From: Flavivirga algicola
GTDB lineage: Bacteria > Bacteroidota > Bacteroidia > Flavobacteriales > Flavobacteriaceae
Length of the DNA stretch: 64,000 bases
Direction: 5' to 3'
NCBI RefSeq assembly: GCF_012910715.1
Contig: NZ_JABBHF010000003.1
Location: 417,473-481,472 of the forward strand
Position numbers and translations under genes: made by a program. Positions 60,741 to 64,000 of this stretch are shown piece after piece (within the stretch, counting starts at the first letter, position 1; every line of letters begins with the position of its first letter). A model generated the notes under the pieces. The model worked only from the letters and a program-made list of their open reading frames with translations. It made no database searches and was not told the DNA's origin.

Positions 60741-62396
60741 ATGATAAAAAATATATTTTACCTCCTTCTAGTTTTCTTTTTTTGTTTGTCTGGAAAGGCC
60801 CAAAATACAAACGTAGAAAAAGCACTAACTAATGAAACTAAGCCAAAATTAGTTGTTGGTATAGTTGTAGACCAAATGCGGTATGATTATTTAACACGGT
60901 TTTACAATAAATATGGAGAAGGCGGTTTTAAACGTATGGTTAATGATGGTTTTAACTGTAAGAATAACCATTTTAACTACATACCAACATATACGGGGCC
61001 AGGTCATACATCAATTTATACGGGAACAACACCTAAATACCATGGTGTAATTAGCAATGGTTGGTACGATAAGGAAACAAAAAAATCAGTGTATTGTGCA
61101 GGAGATGATTCCGTTCAATCTGTTGGTACTAAAAGTAAAGCAGGACAGATGTCTCCCCATAGGATGAAAACAACTACCTTTCCTGATGAAAACAGGTTAT
61201 TTACTCAAATGAGAGGGAAAACCATAGGCATTTCAATTAAGGATAGAGGAGCCATTTTACCGGCAGGACATACAGCAAATGCTGCCTATTGGTTCCATGG
61301 AGAACAGGAAGGTCATTGGATTTCTAGTACGTTTTATATGAACGATTTACCAAATTGGGTGAAAAAATTCAATGATTCTGATGCCGCAGAGGCTTATTTC
61401 AAAGTTTGGAATACCTTGTATGATATAGAGTCTTATACAGAGAGTGGAAACGATTTAAATACATTTGAAAGTGGTTTTAAAGGAAAGGAAACGGCAACAT
61501 TTCCATATGATCTAAATGCTTTAAAAGAAGAAAATGGCGGATTTAATATTTTAAAATCTACAGCCTTTGGAAATAGCTTAACGACCGATTTTGCTTTAGC
61601 AGCATTAGATGGAGAACAGTTAGGAAAAGATGACATTACTGATGTGTTGGCAATAAGTTATTCCAGTACAGATTATATAGGACATAATTTTGGGGTAAAC
61701 TCAAAGGAAGTAGAGGATACTTATATAAGATTGGACAAGGATTTAGAAAGACTATTTGCTACACTTGATGCTAAAGTAGGAAAAGGGGCGTATACGGTTT
61801 TTTTAACAGCCGATCACGGGGCGGTGGATGTCCCAGCATATTTACAGTCTGTGAAAATTCCTGCTGGATATTTAATGAATGATAAGCGTAAAGAAAAATT
61901 TCAAAAATTTTTAGTGGATACTTACGGAACCACAGAAATTTTGGAAAAAATTAGTAACAATCAAATTTTCTTAAATAGAGAAAAAATTAAAGCACTAGGG
62001 TTAAACTTAAGCGATGTCCAAGAAGCCATTGTAAATGAGCAGATAACTTACAAGAACATTTCGAAGGCATATACGGCAACTACGATGAGTTCTGCCAATT
62101 TTACTACTGGAATTGAAGCGTTATTACAAAATGGATTTAATCAAAAGAGATCAGGAGATGTATTGTTGGTAGATGACCCAGCACATATTTCTTATAAGAA
62201 AACAGGATCTACTCATGGTAGTGGTCTAAATTATGATACACATGTCCCGCTTTTGTTTTTCGGAAAAGGTATAAAGAAAGGACAGACACTACGAAAAACA
62301 GTAATACCAGATATAGCTCCAACCATGTCTGCTCTTTTAGGGGTTAGTTTTCCTAACGGAGCCACAGGGCAGCCATTGGAGTTTGTTTTAGATTAA
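60741..62396 (+). CDS. pafA: Alkaline phosphatase PafA
   Basis: A 551-residue periplasmic phosphatase of the alkaline phosphatase superfamily. The signal peptide is NIFYLLLVFFFCLSGKA. The nucleophile threonine is in the IPTYTGPGHTSIYTG segment (about residue 83-85), and zinc ligands are in VVDQMRYDYL, SYSSTDYIGHNFG and LTADHGAVDVPAYL, with HGSGLNYDTHVPLLFFG later. PafA is a phosphate-irrepressible phosphomonoesterase of Flavobacteriia. A TATTTTTG element at 60711-60718 lies 22 bases before the ATG. The endonuclease gene follows after 3 bases, so the two are likely co-transcribed. Confidence 0.93.
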   Translation: MIKNIFYLLLVFFFCLSGKAQNTNVEKALTNETKPKLVVGIVVDQMRYDYLTRFYNKYGEGGFKRMVNDGFNCKNNHFNYIPTYTGPGHTSIYTGTTPKYHGVISNGWYDKETKKSVYCAGDDSVQSVGTKSKAGQMSPHRMKTTTFPDENRLFTQMRGKTIGISIKDRGAILPAGHTANAAYWFHGEQEGHWISSTFYMNDLPNWVKKFNDSDAAEAYFKVWNTLYDIESYTESGNDLNTFESGFKGKETATFPYDLNALKEENGGFNILKSTAFGNSLTTDFALAALDGEQLGKDDITDVLAISYSSTDYIGHNFGVNSKEVEDTYIRLDKDLERLFATLDAKVGKGAYTVFLTADHGAVDVPAYLQSVKIPAGYLMNDKRKEKFQKFLVDTYGTTEILEKISNNQIFLNREKIKALGLNLSDVQEAIVNEQITYKNISKAYTATTMSSANFTTGIEALLQNGFNQKRSGDVLLVDDPAHISYKKTGSTHGSGLNYDTHVPLLFFGKGIKKGQTLRKTVIPDIAPTMSALLGVSFPNGATGQPLEFVLD

Positions 62397-62399
62397 AAT

Positions 62400-63215
62400 A
62401 TGAATAAAAAGACAATTTATGCACTCATAGCAATTCTTATTGTTTTTGGGATTTATGGCTATGAGTTTTTTTTAAATGAAGAAGAAGCGCTAGATATTGT
62501 TGAAACTGGCAAAGAAGTTAAAAATAATACAAATGAATATTTTCTACCTACCAGTACGACAAATCAGGTTATTCATCATGAAGGATATTCATTGTCTTAT
62601 AGCGAACCGCATGAACAAGCCGAATGGGTTGCTTACGAATTAAAAAAGGCACATCTGTCTAAGAGTCATTTTAAGCGCCCTTATTTTGAAATAGATAAAG
62701 CTATAAAAACAGGTGCTGCACATTGGAGGAACTATAAGAATTCTGGTTATGATCGTGGACATTTATGCCCAGCAGGTGATAGGAGATACAGTCAAATGGC
62801 GCATGATGAAACATTTTTAACGAGTAATATTAGCCCTCAAAAACACCAATTTAATTCTGGTATTTGGAATAGACTTGAGCAAAAAGTACGTTATTGGGCT
62901 AGTAAATACAATGGTGTTTTTGTAGTCACAGGAGGCGTATTAAAAGGGCAGATGCGTACTATAGGAGATGATGCCGTGTCTGTTCCAGATCAATTTTACA
63001 AAGTACTCATTGACAATAATTCTGGTAAAACAAAAATGATAGGGTTTTTGATACCGCATAAAGAATCAGACGCACCATTATACGAATTTGTAGTTTCTGT
63101 AGATACTATTGAAACTTTAACGGGAATAGATTTCTTTCCTCAATTAGAAGACACTTTAGAAGCTAAACTTGAAGCTTCCAAGAGCTACAAAGGTTGGAGT
63201 TTTAATCGAAAATAA
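62400..63215 (+). CDS. Exported DNA/RNA non-specific endonuclease
   Basis: A 271-residue nuclease of the NUC1/DRGH family. An N-terminal membrane-spanning signal (about 5-24) directs it to the periplasm or outside. The catalytic motif is YDRGHLCPAGDRRY (His121), and downstream NISPQKHQFNSGIWNRLEQ supplies the metal-coordinating asparagine. It can cut DNA and RNA. The pair with PafA suggests phosphate scavenging from nucleic acids, an inference from function and from the 3-base spacing. Confidence 0.92.
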   Translation: MNKKTIYALIAILIVFGIYGYEFFLNEEEALDIVETGKEVKNNTNEYFLPTSTTNQVIHHEGYSLSYSEPHEQAEWVAYELKKAHLSKSHFKRPYFEIDKAIKTGAAHWRNYKNSGYDRGHLCPAGDRRYSQMAHDETFLTSNISPQKHQFNSGIWNRLEQKVRYWASKYNGVFVVTGGVLKGQMRTIGDDAVSVPDQFYKVLIDNNSGKTKMIGFLIPHKESDAPLYEFVVSVDTIETLTGIDFFPQLEDTLEAKLEASKSYKGWSFNRK

Positions 63216-63300
63216 TTCCTCGATGTTCTGTGTCGAGATTGCCTACCAATAAAGGCAGGGCTTCCATAGAGTTTTAACGCACTAATTTATTAAAATATTA

Positions 63301-63341
63301 AAGATCAAAATGTTAGATAGCTAACATTTTGATCTTTTTTT
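63301..63341 (+). terminator. Intrinsic terminator after the endonuclease gene
   Basis: Arms AAGATCAAAATGTTAG (63301-63316) and CTAACATTTTGATCTT (63321-63336) are perfect over 16 bases with an ATAG loop, followed by a run of T residues. It ends the pafA-nuclease transcript. Confidence 0.92.
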
Positions 63342-63386
63342 GTCATTTAGCTTTACGAAAGTTAATTAATCAAAAAAAATAGTATT

Positions 63387-64000
63387 ATGAAGAAACAACA
63401 ACTTTTAAGCTATATTGGACTACCAATTCAATATGCTGGAAATGTATTTTTAATTGTTTTCTTTTTGCTAATGAATTCTAATTTAGATGCTCAGCAAGAA
63501 AAGCGCGGTCGGTATCTTGATGGAGGTAAAATTAGCACAAAAGATAATACAACAATTTGTATCGATGGAAACGCAACTCCTATAAATGTATCTCTAAGAG
63601 GTGACCGAGGAAAAAAGAAACAATGGATTATTACTGATGAAAAAAATAACATTTTAGCTTTACCCAAGGCGCCTCCATTTGATTTTGAAAATGCGGGAGC
63701 TGGAGTTTGTAAAATTTGGCATATATCCTATTGGTGGTATGTTAGAAATTTAAAAATAGGAAAGAATTTATCAAGATTAAGAGGTTGGTTTGATTTATCT
63801 AATTCAATAGAAGTAACAAGAAATAACCCCGAGGGAGGCGCCTTATCGGGAGGACCATTTGAGTTTACTGTCGGAGATGAAGAAGCCGACAATATCCCCG
63901 AAGGCGCCATTACTCTGGAAGGGAACTCAGGGGGCAGCTCCCAATGGGTGGTGACCGATGCAGACGGCAACATCCTTGGCTTGCCACCGAGCCCTTATGT
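63387..64000 (+). CDS. Exported repetitive surface protein, N-terminal part (runs off the window)
   Basis: An open frame from ATG at 63387 continues past the window end; 204 codons are visible. It begins with a signal peptide (VFLIVFFLLMNSNLDAQ). One full repeat unit covers about residues 55-165 (QWIITDEKNNILALPKAPPF, then DFENAGAGVCKIWHISY and LSNSIEVTRNNPEGG), and a second starts at about 170 (QWVVTDADGNILGLPPSPY). This unit resembles the repeats of large secreted flavobacterial proteins that usually end in a T9SS domain; the end is not seen here. From about 63825 the coding sequence is markedly richer in G+C than everything before it. Confidence 0.75.
   Translation, partial: MKKQQLLSYIGLPIQYAGNVFLIVFFLLMNSNLDAQQEKRGRYLDGGKISTKDNTTICIDGNATPINVSLRGDRGKKKQWIITDEKNNILALPKAPPFDFENAGAGVCKIWHISYWWYVRNLKIGKNLSRLRGWFDLSNSIEVTRNNPEGGALSGGPFEFTVGDEEADNIPEGAITLEGNSGGSSQWVVTDADGNILGLPPSPY

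Noticed and set aside
63728..63973. Minus-strand 81-residue open frame near the window end
   Set aside because: It opposes the repetitive exported protein; its proline/serine-rich sequence is explained by the GC-rich glycine/asparagine repeats on the plus strand.

Overview
The window is a low-GC, gene-dense chromosomal segment from a member of the Flavobacteriia (Bacteroidetes), probably a Flavobacteriaceae species. Evidence: type IX secretion and gliding genes in their usual order (gldJ, porU, porV), PorP/SprF with an OmpA partner, a T9SS 'gliding motility-associated' C-terminal domain, the phosphatase PafA, Bacteroidetes-type promoters (TTTG, 18-19 bases, TAnnTTTG), and almost no purine-rich ribosome binding sites. 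An Na+/H+ antiporter of the NhaD type and an arsenosugar locus would suit a marine or saline habitat, but that is inference.

Layout. 1-3.7 kb: an ECF sigma factor, its zinc-finger anti-sigma factor with a HEAT-repeat tail, two DUF4097-type exported proteins and a lipoprotein metallopeptidase, apparently one envelope-response operon. 3.7-8.2 kb, minus strand: a six-gene arsenosugar operon (peroxidase-like protein, radical SAM ArsS, exported rhodanese, DUF2064 glycosyltransferase, purine nucleoside phosphorylase, arsenite methyltransferase ArsM). It has the enzymes to methylate arsenic, attach the 5'-deoxyadenosyl group, release adenine and possibly glycosylate the product, and it is the most system-like unit here. 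8.4-16.8 kb: core metabolism and transport (acyl-CoA dehydrogenase, AnmK, an amino acid dehydrogenase, NhaD, an ExbB-ExbD-TonB set, FolC), then tRNA-Val with a good promoter and terminator.

17-28.5 kb is an accessory stretch between tRNA-Val and murF: two GNAT acetyltransferases, a class A beta-lactamase, a decayed PLP-enzyme fragment, a DMT exporter, a HIT-like protein, an amidohydrolase, a membrane-bound AraC regulator, a DJ-1/PfpI protein, an old-yellow-enzyme operon with a divergent HxlR regulator, and a small-gene cassette with a divergent helix-turn-helix gene. 28.5-42.2 kb is core: murF, gldJ, porU, porV, cytidine deaminase, pyruvate dehydrogenase E1-alpha and E2, an M28 peptidase and an SDR.

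42.3-48.1 kb is a T9SS surface-protein module (secreted type B protein, PorP/SprF, OmpA/PD40). 48.1-52.0 kb is a small glycan-modification island (GT2, methyltransferase, polytopic GtrII-like protein). A HAD phosphatase gene lies on its left and a diverged remnant of that gene's 3' end on its right, which looks like an insertion scar. 52-63.2 kb holds envelope genes (two uncharacterised exported or membrane proteins, DUF4349, SprT-like, mannose-1-phosphate guanylyltransferase, DUF389, RDD, a beta-propeller lipoprotein, MlaF/MlaE, PafA, an exported nuclease). The window ends inside a repetitive exported protein whose coding sequence turns sharply GC-rich in its last 180 bases.
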